This document shows positions 44,997-53,681 of a DNA stretch of 64,000 bases, one piece after another. The stretch comes from Phaeobacter gallaeciensis (lineage in GTDB: Bacteria > Pseudomonadota > Alphaproteobacteria > Rhodobacterales > Rhodobacteraceae): the NCBI RefSeq assembly GCF_001678945.1, contig NZ_CP015124.1, positions 3,572,001 to 3,636,000 on the forward strand, in the 5' to 3' direction. Positions within the stretch are counted from its first letter, which is position 1; every line of letters starts with the position of its first letter. Position numbers and translations under genes: made by a program. The notes below the pieces were generated by a model. It was not told the DNA's origin and did no database searches. It worked only from the letters and a program-made list of their open reading frames with translations.

Positions 44997-45047
44997 GGTT
45001 ATGTTCTTATTTGAATATGTGCGGGTGTGTCCCGTCTGACTTGCGGC

Positions 45048-45959
45048 TCAGCGGCCCCGGATACGCGGATCCAGCGCATCACGCAGGCCGTCACCCAGAT
45101 AGTTGACGCTGAGAACGGTCAGCGAGATCGCCATACCGGGCCAGAACACGCGCTCAGGGTACTGCTGCAGATAGTCGGTGGCATCAAACAGCAGACGGCC
45201 CCAGGTTGGGAAGTCCGGCGGGAAGCCAAGACCAAGGAACGACAGCGAGCTTTCGGTGATGATCGCGGTGGCGATCCCCAGCGTCGCGGACACCATGATC
45301 GGCGACAGCACGTTCGGCAGGATGTGCCGGGTGATCAGCTTGCCATCCGAGGTGCCGATGGAGCGGGCCGCCAGAACGAATTCACGTTCCTTGATGGCCA
45401 GCACATCGCCGCGCACGATCCGTGCCGTGGGCATCCAGCTGGTCACGCCGATCGAGGTCACGATCAGGATGAAAATCCCCTGTTCGGGGCCGAAGGCCGC
45501 GTTCAGCGGTTCGCGGAACAGCAGCATCATCACCAGCAGCAGCGGCAGCAGGGGCAGCGCCAGGAACAGGTCCGTAAGGCGCATCAGCGGCCCGTCGAGC
45601 TTTTTGAAGAAGCCCGCGATAACGCCCACGAAGGAGCCCAGGAACAGCGCCAGCAGCATGGCCGTCAGACCTACCGAAACGGAGGTCGATCCACCGGCCA
45701 TCATCCGGGCCAGCATATCGCGGCCCAATTGGTCGGTGCCGAAGGGATGCGCCCAGCTTGGACCCTGGTTCCGCGCGCGGATATCGATCCTGGTGGCTTC
45801 GATATCCCAGAACATGGGGCCTAGATACACGGCCAGAATGATGAACAGGAACAGCGCCCCGCCCATCAGGGCGCCACGGTGAGATTTGAACTGATCCCAC
45901 ACGTCCAGCCATTGGCTGCGCGGCGGGTTGCTCGGGACAGGATTGCTCAGCTCAGTCAT
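45048..45959 (-). CDS. Peptide ABC transporter permease (DppC/OppC type)
   Basis: 303 residues from ATG 45959 (MTELSNPVPSNPP), overlapping the upstream permease stop by 8 bp. It carries the OppC N-terminal domain (WDQFKSHRGALMGGALFLFI) and the HPFGTDQLGRDMLARMMAGG motif. About six membrane helices are present. The EAA-type loop contacting the ATPase is EREFVLAARSIGTSDGKLIT. The end is SVNYLGDGLRDALDPRIRGR, standard for the family. It forms a heterodimeric pore with the next protein for di- or oligopeptide import. Confidence 0.94.
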   Translation of the reverse strand: MTELSNPVPSNPPRSQWLDVWDQFKSHRGALMGGALFLFIILAVYLGPMFWDIEATRIDIRARNQGPSWAHPFGTDQLGRDMLARMMAGGSTSVSVGLTAMLLALFLGSFVGVIAGFFKKLDGPLMRLTDLFLALPLLPLLLVMMLLFREPLNAAFGPEQGIFILIVTSIGVTSWMPTARIVRGDVLAIKEREFVLAARSIGTSDGKLITRHILPNVLSPIMVSATLGIATAIITESSLSFLGLGFPPDFPTWGRLLFDATDYLQQYPERVFWPGMAISLTVLSVNYLGDGLRDALDPRIRGR

Positions 45960-46959
45960 AGCGGATCCTTGGGTCAAGAATGCCGTACAGTACGTCGGCG
46001 ATCAGATTGAACATCACGATCAGCACCGCGAAGATGAAGGTCAGGGTTTGCACCATCGGCAGGTCGTTGGCCTGAATGGCGCCGATCAGTAGCTGACCGA
46101 TTCCGTTCACCTTGAACACCTGCTCGGTGATGATAGCGCCGCCGAAGATCGCCGGGATCCCCAGTGCGATCACAGTGACAACCGGGATCATCGAGTTGCG
46201 CAGCACGTGCACCATGACCACGGTATATTCGCTCAGACCCTTGGCACGGGCGGTGCGCACGTAGTCCTGATTGAGGTTGTCCAGCATCGAGGCCCGCATG
46301 AAGCGGCTCAGCTGGGCGGTGATCTGCAGTGCCAGCACCATGACTGGCATGATCATCTGTTGCAGCTGTTTGACGAAGGCGTCCCAGCTGTCAACGACCA
46401 GGGTGGTGTCATAGATCGACGGGAACCATCCAAGCTGCACCGAGAAGATCACGATGACCAGCACGCCGGAGAAGAACGGCGGCACGGAGAAGCCGACCAT
46501 GGACACGAAGGTGCCCATCTGGTCGAACCAGCTGTATTGGCGGTAGGCCGAGTAGATCCCGATGGGCAGGGCGATCAGGATTGCAACCACATAGGCGGTA
46601 CCGACAACCCACAGGGTCTGCGGCATACGCTGGATCACGATGTCCATGACGGGCGAGCGGGTCTGCCAGGAGATCACGCGCAGATCGCCTTCGGAAAAAT
46701 TGGAGCCGAAGTAGTGGTCAATCATGACCTGCGGCTCGATCCAGAAGAACTGCACAAGCCACTTCCAGAACCGGATATGGGCGGGTTGGCCAAGGCCAAG
46801 GGCCTCGCGCATCTTTTCTTTTACTTCGGGGGGGACGGTCAGCGGGACCTGCGCCATGGGATCGCCAGGGGCGAGCTCCAGCAGCAGGAAAATCACGAGG
46901 CTGATGAACAGCAGCGTCGGAACCGATAGGATCAGTCGCCTGATTGTAAAGGTCAGCAT
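45952..46959 (-). CDS. Peptide ABC transporter permease (DppB/OppB type)
   Basis: 335 residues. OppB features are the start TFTIRRLILSVPTLLFISLV, then the long periplasmic insert, and the permease domain with RTARAKGLSEYTVVMVHVLR as EAA loop. The end FNLIADVLYGILDPRIRYD is typical. The insert (residues about 45-110, APGDPMAQVPLTVPPEVKEK) is typical of the subfamily. It follows the binding-protein gene on the minus strand after 149 bp and a hairpin, so it is probably expressed at a lower level than the binding protein. Confidence 0.94.
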   Translation of the reverse strand: MLTFTIRRLILSVPTLLFISLVIFLLLELAPGDPMAQVPLTVPPEVKEKMREALGLGQPAHIRFWKWLVQFFWIEPQVMIDHYFGSNFSEGDLRVISWQTRSPVMDIVIQRMPQTLWVVGTAYVVAILIALPIGIYSAYRQYSWFDQMGTFVSMVGFSVPPFFSGVLVIVIFSVQLGWFPSIYDTTLVVDSWDAFVKQLQQMIMPVMVLALQITAQLSRFMRASMLDNLNQDYVRTARAKGLSEYTVVMVHVLRNSMIPVVTVIALGIPAIFGGAIITEQVFKVNGIGQLLIGAIQANDLPMVQTLTFIFAVLIVMFNLIADVLYGILDPRIRYD

Positions 46960-47063
46960 CAGGTGGGCGCCTTTGATGTTCGATTTCAGAATTAGGAAGC
47001 AGGGCCGGAGGCCTCGGGTCCATTATGCCCGCGCGCTAAAGCGGATCTGGGCGTAAATGGCAA

Positions 47064-47090
47064 GAGGCCCCGGTGGAACACCGGGGCCTC
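47064..47090 (-). terminator. 12-bp perfect stem between the binding-protein and permease genes
   Basis: GAGGCCCCGGTG and CACCGGGGCCTC with loop GAA. Only two T follow on the minus strand. It is a likely partial terminator or 3' stabiliser that keeps binding-protein mRNA in excess. Confidence 0.65.
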
Positions 47091-47108
47091 AGGAGAGGCT
47101 AGCCTGCC

Positions 47109-48809
47109 TTACTTGATGCGGTACCAGTCAGCCGCATCCCAGAGTTCGCTGTCCCAGACGTTCAGGACGTGGCCACCCAGGGTGTTGGATTGACCGGACA
47201 GACGACCACGGTGAACCAGCGGGATCATGCCACCTTTTTCGAAGATCATCGTGTTCAGCTGCTGACCGATTTCGGCGCGCTTGCCTGCATCGGCAGTCTT
47301 GGTCAGCTCAGCGTGCAGGGCGTCGAACTCTTCGTCACAGAAGCGGGAGATGTTCTCACCCTGCCACTGGGATGCCGGAGTCGGTGCCTTGTCGCACAGG
47401 CCGTTGCCGAAGTAGGACTGCGGGTCGGTGCCGTTGAAGGTGTTGGCGTACATTTCCACGTCCGCGTAGAACTTCTGGAAGGTGTCCGGGGAACCCGGGT
47501 CGCCACCGAAGAAGACGGATGCGTTGACGTTACGCAGTTCGGTTTCGATACCGATCTCGCTCCACCACTGTTTGATCAGGGCCTGGAAGTCCTGACGCAC
47601 GGCGTTGGTCGAAGTCTGGTACAGAACCTTCATCGGCTTGCCATCCGGAGTTTCGCGAACGCCGTCACCGTTGGTGTCTTTGTAGCCTGCTTCGTCCAGC
47701 ATCTTGTTGGCGCCAGCGATGTCCTGAACGTCACAGCCAGCAATATCTGCTGCGTAGACGGCAGGTGCGGGAACCCAGTTACAGGTCACTTTACCGGCTT
47801 TGCCGTAACCGATTTCAACCAGCAGCGGGCGGTCGATCGCCATGGACATGGCTTTGTAAACCGCAGGATCGCTCAGGAAGGGGTGCGGGCGTACAACCGA
47901 ACGCTCGTCCGGGCCAAGCGCCGGATCAGGGTTGGTGTTGTTCAGCATGATGCGCTCAACCAGCGGGCCAAAGCCTGCCACAGCAACGCCTTTGCCGCCT
48001 GCTTCCATCTGGGCAATCACATCGGGTGCCAGCTGCAGGTTCCAGGCGTAATCGAATTCGCCGGTTTCCATCACGGCACGACCGGCCGCAGTTGCGTCGC
48101 CGCCACCTTTGAACAGTACCTTGGCGAAGGCCGGTTTGGCCGGGTCACGGTAGTTCGGGTTGGCCGACAGGGTGATCACGTCGTTCGGTTTGAACTCGTC
48201 GACCACGAAGGGACCGGTGCCGATCGGGCTGAAGTTGGCCTCGGTGCACTCGGGGGCTTTGGCGCCCAGGCATTCGGCGAACTGAGCGGCCTGGATGATC
48301 GGGCTTTCACCGCCAACGAAGGGGCCGTAAGGGAAGGGGGTCGGGCCTTCGAAAGTGACCTTGACGGTCAGATCGTCGGGGGTTTCGACCGAGGTCACGC
48401 CTTCGAATTTGGTGACCTGCGCGCAGCCGCCTTCGGGATGGGTACAGTAGTCGTAGGTGAACTTCACGTCTTTGGAGGTGAAGGGGGTACCATCAGACCA
48501 GGTGAGGCCCGCCTTGATCTTCCAGGTGATGGAAGTCAGGTCCTCGCTCACACCGCCATTGGCGACGGTCGGGATCTCTTCGGCCAGGAAGGGAACCATT
48601 GCACCGTTGGGGTCGTAGCGCGCCAGAGGTTCGATGACCAGCGAGGAGGCTTCAACGTCTTTGGTGCCGCCCGACAGGAACGGGTTCATGATCGAGGGCG
48701 CCTGCCAGTAGATGATGTTCACCTGACCGTCGGCGCCGCGCTCGGCAAACGCTGCCGGAGCAAGCGCTGCAGAAGCAATAGCCCCCATCAAAAGGGTCTT
48801 GAGTTTCAT
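47109..48809 (-). CDS. Peptide ABC transporter substrate-binding protein (family 5)
   Basis: 566 residues from ATG 48809, with AAGGAGAG nine bases upstream; 88 earlier in-frame codons have no family character. The signal peptide MKLKTLLMGAIASAALAPAA, ending AFA before ERG, directs it to the periplasm. The mature protein has the SBP_bac_5 pattern: IIYWQAPSIMNPFLSGGTKD, LVIEPLARYDPNGAMVPFLA, GLTWSDGTPFTSKDVKFTYD (the family signature), and IGTGPFVVDEFKPNDVITLS. The ligand is probably a peptide or modified amino acid, suggested by the peptidase genes on the opposite strand. Confidence 0.94.
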   Translation of the reverse strand: MKLKTLLMGAIASAALAPAAFAERGADGQVNIIYWQAPSIMNPFLSGGTKDVEASSLVIEPLARYDPNGAMVPFLAEEIPTVANGGVSEDLTSITWKIKAGLTWSDGTPFTSKDVKFTYDYCTHPEGGCAQVTKFEGVTSVETPDDLTVKVTFEGPTPFPYGPFVGGESPIIQAAQFAECLGAKAPECTEANFSPIGTGPFVVDEFKPNDVITLSANPNYRDPAKPAFAKVLFKGGGDATAAGRAVMETGEFDYAWNLQLAPDVIAQMEAGGKGVAVAGFGPLVERIMLNNTNPDPALGPDERSVVRPHPFLSDPAVYKAMSMAIDRPLLVEIGYGKAGKVTCNWVPAPAVYAADIAGCDVQDIAGANKMLDEAGYKDTNGDGVRETPDGKPMKVLYQTSTNAVRQDFQALIKQWWSEIGIETELRNVNASVFFGGDPGSPDTFQKFYADVEMYANTFNGTDPQSYFGNGLCDKAPTPASQWQGENISRFCDEEFDALHAELTKTADAGKRAEIGQQLNTMIFEKGGMIPLVHRGRLSGQSNTLGGHVLNVWDSELWDAADWYRIK

Positions 48810-49170
48810 TTTCACACTCTCCTTGTCGAACACAGAAACGGTGTTCTTGTGTCTTTTTGCGGCCGGGCGATGCGTGGCCCAGCCTGTTGCCGCAAGATTG
48901 CGGATGGTTCGTCGTTCCGCCCCACGCGTTAAACGATTGAAATCTAATGCGCCAGCTTCGGCCATGGCCGGTCCTGCGCGCCAGATTGCCCGGGCAGACA
49001 CTGGGAGGTATCGAAACAGAGTTTGCGGAAATTGCAAGCCTTCGGATCCAAAATTTCGCTTAACGCCGCCCATTGGTTTGACGAAGCTTCAATGATCAGC
49101 TTACATCTCGGCCTTGAAAGACTGCCAACGATGCAGCGGATAACGATTTACCGATAAGGGGACGACTGGG
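48810..49170. other. 361-bp divergent promoter region of the peptide-uptake locus
   Basis: No supported gene. It separates the binding-protein start from the ATPase start. On the binding-protein side the leader holds GAACAC/GTGTTC (48828-48846) and a longer TTGCGGC/GCCGCAA pair, so the mRNA leader is structured. A candidate ATPase promoter lies at its right end. A shared regulator site is plausible, but none stands out. Confidence 0.55.
49078..49106 (+). promoter_or_regulatory. Candidate sigma-70 promoter of the ATPase / argE transcript
   Basis: TTGACG (49078-49083), 17 bp, TTACAT (49101-49106); about 58 bp of leader would precede the GTG start. Confidence 0.4.
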
Positions 49171-50991
49171 GTGCTGGACCAACCAATTGCACAAATTAAG
49201 GGCTTGCGGGTCGAATTTCAGACCAAGGACGGCCCGGTCGTCGGGGTTGAGGATGTCTCGTTTGACGTCAACCCGGGCGAAACCGTTTGTATCGTGGGCG
49301 AATCCGGTTCGGGGAAATCGGTTTCTTCCCTCTCCCTGATGCGTCTCGTCGAGTTCGGCGGCGGCGAAATCGCGGGTGGGGAACTGCTGTTCAATGGCCG
49401 TGGAGGTGAAACCACCGACCTGGCCAAGGCCGAACAGGAGATGATGAAGCAGATTCGCGGCAACGAGATCGGAATGATCTTCCAGGAGCCGATGACTGCG
49501 CTCAATCCGGTGTTCACTGTGGGGCGCCAACTGACCGAAGGTCTGCGCATCCACAAGAACATGACTAAAAAACAGGCAGAAGAGCGGGCGCTGGAACTTT
49601 TGCGTCAGGTGCGCATCCCCGAACCCGAACGGCGCCTGAAGCAATACCCGCATGAGCTGTCCGGGGGTATGCGTCAGCGTGTGGTGATCGCGATGGCGAT
49701 GGCCTGTGAGCCGCGCCTTCTCATCGCGGATGAGCCGACCACCGCGCTTGATGTGACCATTCAGGCCGAAATTCTGGCCCTGATGGACCGGCTGAAACGG
49801 GAAACCGGCACTGCGGTGATGTTCATCACCCACGATATGGCGGTTGTGGCGCAAATGGCGGACCGCGTGGTGGTTATGTTCCGCGGCAACAAGGTCGAAG
49901 AAGGCACCGTCACCGAGATCTTTGAAAACCCGCAGCACGACTATACCCGCGCCCTGCTGGCCGCCGTGCCAAAACTGGGCGAAATGATCGGTAAGGACTA
50001 CCCCGAACCGATGAAACTGATGGGCGTCGAGGACCAGAAGATCGAACCGATCAAGGGCACCGATGAGGTGCTTCTTGAGGTTAAGAACCTGACCACCCGT
50101 TTCCCGGTCAAAGGCGGGGTGCTGCGCCGTACCGTTGCCAATGTGCACGCGGTCGAGGACGTCTCGTTCAAGGTGTTCAAGGGCCAGACCCTGTCGCTGG
50201 TCGGCGAATCCGGTTGTGGTAAATCCAGCGCGGGACGCTCGATTCTCCGTCTGGTCGAACCCATGTCGGGGCAGGTAAATTTCGAGGGGCGCGATATTCT
50301 GGGGCTCAGCAATTCGCAGATGCACAAGGCGCGTCTCGACATGCAGATGATCTTCCAGGATCCCTTTGCCTCGCTCAATCCGCAGATGCAGCTCTTGGAT
50401 CAAGTGGCTGAACCGATGCGCAACTACGGGCTCGCCTCGGGCTCGGAACTGCAGGATCGCGTTGCCTCGCTGTTCGACCGTGTGCACCTGCCGCGCAGCT
50501 TCATGCGCCGCTATCCGCATGAAATGTCCGGTGGTCAGCGGCAGCGGATCGCCATTGCCCGGGCGCTGGCGCTCAATCCCAAACTGATCGTCGCGGACGA
50601 GGCGGTCTCGGCGCTGGACGTGTCGGTGCAGGCGCAGGTTCTGAACCTGATGATGGAACTGCAGGCCGAATTGGGGCTGTCCTTCTTGTTCATCAGCCAC
50701 GACATGGCCGTCGTCGAACGCGTCAGCCATCAGGTGGGCGTGATGTATCTGGGCCGGATCGTTGAAATCGGCCCGCGCGACCGCGTCTTTGCCAACCCGC
50801 TGCACGCCTATACCCAGGCGCTGATGAAGGCCGTGCCTATCGCCGATCCGCGCAAGCGTAAGAGCGAAAAGGATCTGAACTTCAAACCGATTCCCTCGCC
50901 CATTCACGGCACCGACTACAAGCCGGAGCCGTCAGAGTACCTTGAGCTAGAGCCGGGCCATTTCGTTCTGACCACCGACAGTGGGTATTGA
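49171..50991 (+). CDS. Peptide ABC transporter ATP-binding protein, fused DppD-DppF type
   Basis: 606 residues from GTG 49171 (AAGGGGA nine bases upstream). Two complete nucleotide-binding domains in one chain. Domain 1 has Walker A GESGSGKS at 43-50, signature LSGGMRQR and Walker B LLIADEPTTALD. Domain 2 has Walker A GESGCGKS at 345-352, signature MSGGQRQR and Walker B LIVADEAVSALD, with alanine replacing the usual proline. Both H-loops (FITHDMAVV, FISHDMAVV) are intact, so both sites look active. It would power the DppB/C pore encoded across the divergent promoter. argE follows after 4 bp. Confidence 0.95.
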   Translation: MLDQPIAQIKGLRVEFQTKDGPVVGVEDVSFDVNPGETVCIVGESGSGKSVSSLSLMRLVEFGGGEIAGGELLFNGRGGETTDLAKAEQEMMKQIRGNEIGMIFQEPMTALNPVFTVGRQLTEGLRIHKNMTKKQAEERALELLRQVRIPEPERRLKQYPHELSGGMRQRVVIAMAMACEPRLLIADEPTTALDVTIQAEILALMDRLKRETGTAVMFITHDMAVVAQMADRVVVMFRGNKVEEGTVTEIFENPQHDYTRALLAAVPKLGEMIGKDYPEPMKLMGVEDQKIEPIKGTDEVLLEVKNLTTRFPVKGGVLRRTVANVHAVEDVSFKVFKGQTLSLVGESGCGKSSAGRSILRLVEPMSGQVNFEGRDILGLSNSQMHKARLDMQMIFQDPFASLNPQMQLLDQVAEPMRNYGLASGSELQDRVASLFDRVHLPRSFMRRYPHEMSGGQRQRIAIARALALNPKLIVADEAVSALDVSVQAQVLNLMMELQAELGLSFLFISHDMAVVERVSHQVGVMYLGRIVEIGPRDRVFANPLHAYTQALMKAVPIADPRKRKSEKDLNFKPIPSPIHGTDYKPEPSEYLELEPGHFVLTTDSGY

Positions 50992-50995
50992 TCCT

Positions 50996-52162
50996 GTGGC
51001 TGATATTCTGACGCCGCTGGAGCTGATGGAGAAACTGGTTTCCTTTCCCACCGTCAGCCGGGACACGAATCTGCCGCTGGTCGAATGGGTCGAAGAGTAC
51101 CTGAGCAGCCATGGCATCACGCCGCACCGCTGGGTCGATCCCGATCAGCCGCACAAGGCTGCGGTCTTTGCCCATGCCGGACCGAAGGTCGAAGGGGCGG
51201 TGGTCCTGTCCGGCCATACCGATGTGGTGCCGGTCGACGGCCAGCCCTGGGACAGCGATCCTTTCACTGTGGTGGAGCGTGACGGCAAATACTACGGGCG
51301 CGGCTGCTGCGATATGAAAGGCTTCGACGCGCTGGCGATCTGGGCTCTGGTCGAGGCGCACCGGCGCGGCGTAAATCGTCCGCTGCAACTGGCGCTTTCC
51401 TTTGACGAGGAAATCGGCTGCACCGGCGCCCCGCCGATGATCGAAGCGATGCAGCCCGTGCTGCCCAAGGGCGGCGCGGTCATCGTCGGCGAGCCGTCGA
51501 TGATGAAGGCGGTGACCGGCCACAAAGGCGGCATTGGCTATGACACCCATCTGATCGGCTTTGAGGTGCACAGCTCGCTGATGCACACCGGGGTCAGCGC
51601 GGTGATGCAGGGGGCGCGGTTGATCGACTGGGCTAACCACCGTAATGCGGAAAATGCGGCTGCCGAGCCGGAGGAGATCCCGGCGATGTTCACGCCGCCC
51701 TATACCACCTGCCACGTCGGCATGATCGAAGGTGGCACGGCTCATAACATCACCGCCAAGGATTGCCGGTTCGTGATGGATTTCCGCGTGGTGCCCGGCG
51801 AAAACGCTGCCGATTGGGAAGAAGCTTATCTGGCCGAAGTGCGCCGCATCGAAGCCGAGATGCAGGCGGTGCATCCGGAGGCGCGAATCGAGATCGAAAA
51901 GAAGTTCAACGTTCCGGGGCTCGTCCCCGAACAGGAGGGCGCAGCGGAAACACTGGTGCGGATGATCACCGGGGACAATGGCACCCACGTTGTCAGCTAT
52001 GGCACCGAAGCGGGGCAATTCCAGGAAGCGGGCTATTCCGCTGTCATCTGTGGCCCCGGCGATATTGCCCAGGCGCATCAGCCGAATGAATTCATCACCG
52101 TCGCCCAGTTCAACGCCGGTCACGATTTCATGCGGCAGTTGGTGGACCGGCTGGCGGCCTGA
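50996..52162 (+). CDS. argE: Acetylornithine deacetylase / succinyl-diaminopimelate-type M20A hydrolase (ArgE-like)
   Basis: About 388 residues from GTG 50996, which leaves a 4-bp gap after the ATPase; a GTG at 50981 would overlap it by 11 bp. Zinc motifs: VVLSGHTDVVPVDGQPWDSD (metal His and catalytic Asp), GRGCCDMKGFDALAIWA, SFDEEIGCTGAPPM (general-base Glu and metal Glu), and the end AQAHQPNEFITVAQF (last metal His). The dimerisation lid has HKGGIGYDTHLIGFEVHSSL. ArgE hydrolyses N-acetylornithine, but membership in a peptide-uptake operon suggests a catabolic N-acyl amino acid or peptide substrate. The gene symbol is a family label. Confidence 0.85.
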   Translation: MADILTPLELMEKLVSFPTVSRDTNLPLVEWVEEYLSSHGITPHRWVDPDQPHKAAVFAHAGPKVEGAVVLSGHTDVVPVDGQPWDSDPFTVVERDGKYYGRGCCDMKGFDALAIWALVEAHRRGVNRPLQLALSFDEEIGCTGAPPMIEAMQPVLPKGGAVIVGEPSMMKAVTGHKGGIGYDTHLIGFEVHSSLMHTGVSAVMQGARLIDWANHRNAENAAAEPEEIPAMFTPPYTTCHVGMIEGGTAHNITAKDCRFVMDFRVVPGENAADWEEAYLAEVRRIEAEMQAVHPEARIEIEKKFNVPGLVPEQEGAAETLVRMITGDNGTHVVSYGTEAGQFQEAGYSAVICGPGDIAQAHQPNEFITVAQFNAGHDFMRQLVDRLAA

Positions 52163-52503
52163 TCCAAGGGCGCGGTGCTTGAGCGCCTGATGCATATTCT
52201 GAACACGGACGGGCTGTATCGCAGGGCGATGCAGCCCGTTTTCATTAGCCCACTCCCTAGGCCGCTATTTTGTGCAAATACAAATATTTTTTCGGGGGCG
52301 AACCAATGCAGCAGTGCAAATCTGCAAATTGGTTCGGGTTAAACCATTGATTTAATGGGGGTGAAATTTCGGAGGCCAAAATTGGTTCGCTTTGACGCGT
52401 TTTGCATGGCAGCTCGTCTGCTTGTGATACTTGCTAACGCAACTTAATTGACTGACAGTGCCCCGGAACCGCAGCCGTGCGGGCACAACGCAAGAGGAAC
52501 AGG
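52163..52503. promoter_or_regulatory. 341-bp structured leader/promoter region with TGCAAAT and ATTGGTTCG repeats
   Basis: No gene is seen. It is AT-richer than its surroundings. TGCAAAT occurs at 52273, 52315 and 52323. CGAACCAAT (52299-52307) can pair with ATTGGTTCG at 52328-52336 or with the second copy at 52381-52389. Between the two copies CCATT-gattt-AATGG (52344-52358) forms another small hairpin. This would allow either regulator binding sites or mutually exclusive mRNA structures ahead of the amidohydrolase genes. It also implies the three M20 genes have their own promoter, separate from argE. Confidence 0.6.
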
Positions 52504-53670
52504 ATGCCAGTCAAAAACCGTTTTGCCGATCTGCAGGATGAAATCACCAAATGGCGCCGTCACCTGCATGAGAATCCGGAACTGATGTACGAGGTTCACA
52601 AGACCGCCGGATTTGTGGAGGAACGGCTGAAGGAATTTGGTCTCACCGATATCACCACCGGCATCGGCCGCACTGGCGTCGTCGCGGTGATCGAAGGCAA
52701 GACCAACACCTCGGGACGGGTGATCGGGTTGCGCGCCGACATGGATGCGCTGCCCATCACCGAAGCCTCGGGTGTCGATTATGCCTCGAAAACGCCGGGC
52801 GTGATGCACGCCTGTGGCCACGATGGTCACACCTCGATCCTGCTGGGGGCAGCGAAATACCTGTCCGAGACGCGCAACTTTGATGGCAAGGTCGTGCTGA
52901 TCTTCCAGCCTGCCGAAGAAGGCGGCGCTGGCGGCAAGGCGATGTGCGATGACGGGCTGATGGAGCGCTGGGGTATTCAGGAAGTCTATGGTCTCCACAA
53001 TATGCCGGGCCTGCCTGTCGGGCAGTTTGCTATCCGCCCCGGGGCCCTGCTGGCGTCCTCGGATGAATTCGAAATCACCGTGACCGGCAAGGGCGGCCAT
53101 GCGGCGGCGCCGCATGATGCCATCGACACGACTTTGGTGGCGTCGCAGATCGTGGTGTCGCTGCATTCCATCGTGTCGCGCAACGTGAACCCGGTGAAAC
53201 GCGTGGTCCTGACCGTCGGCACCTTTGAAACCGACAGCACCGCGTCGAACGTGATAGCGCATACCGCCCGTCTGCAGGGCACCGTGCGCACCCTTGATAC
53301 CGAGTACCGTCAGCAGGCCGAAGGCTGGGTGCGCCAGATCGCGGAAAACGTCGCTGCCGCCTATGGCGCCGAGGCAAAGGTCGAATGGTCGCCGGGCTAT
53401 CCCGTCACCATCAACACCGAAGAGGAGACGGGTTACGCCGTCGAAGCTGCCCGTGTAGTCTCTGCGGATGTGGTCGACAACACCGACCCGATCATGCCGT
53501 CCGAGGATTTCGCCTATATGCTGGAAGAGCGCCCCGGCGCGTATATGTTCCTCGGCAATGGCGACACCGCCATGTGCCACCACCCGGCCTATGTGTTTGA
53601 CGACAATGCCATCCCGCTGGGGTGCAGCTGGTTCGCCGAACTGGTCGAACGACGTATGCCCGCCGCCTGA
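52504..53670 (+). CDS. M20D amidohydrolase paralogue 1 (hippurate/IAA-amino acid hydrolase family)
   Basis: 388 residues from ATG 52504 (MPVKNRFADLQDEITKWRRH); the frame extends nine codons upstream without family character. The dinuclear metal site is complete: GVMHACGHDGHTSILLGAAK, FQPAEEGGAGGKAMCDDG, EVYGLHNMPG and the end MCHHPAYVFDDNAIP. These enzymes cleave N-acyl or aromatic-acyl amino acids. Differences from its two neighbours: HNMPG in the substrate loop, and PSEDFAYML where they have GGEDF. First of three tandem copies; the next starts 11 bp on. Confidence 0.92.
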   Translation: MPVKNRFADLQDEITKWRRHLHENPELMYEVHKTAGFVEERLKEFGLTDITTGIGRTGVVAVIEGKTNTSGRVIGLRADMDALPITEASGVDYASKTPGVMHACGHDGHTSILLGAAKYLSETRNFDGKVVLIFQPAEEGGAGGKAMCDDGLMERWGIQEVYGLHNMPGLPVGQFAIRPGALLASSDEFEITVTGKGGHAAAPHDAIDTTLVASQIVVSLHSIVSRNVNPVKRVVLTVGTFETDSTASNVIAHTARLQGTVRTLDTEYRQQAEGWVRQIAENVAAAYGAEAKVEWSPGYPVTINTEEETGYAVEAARVVSADVVDNTDPIMPSEDFAYMLEERPGAYMFLGNGDTAMCHHPAYVFDDNAIPLGCSWFAELVERRMPAA

Positions 53671-53681
53671 GGAGATCGATA

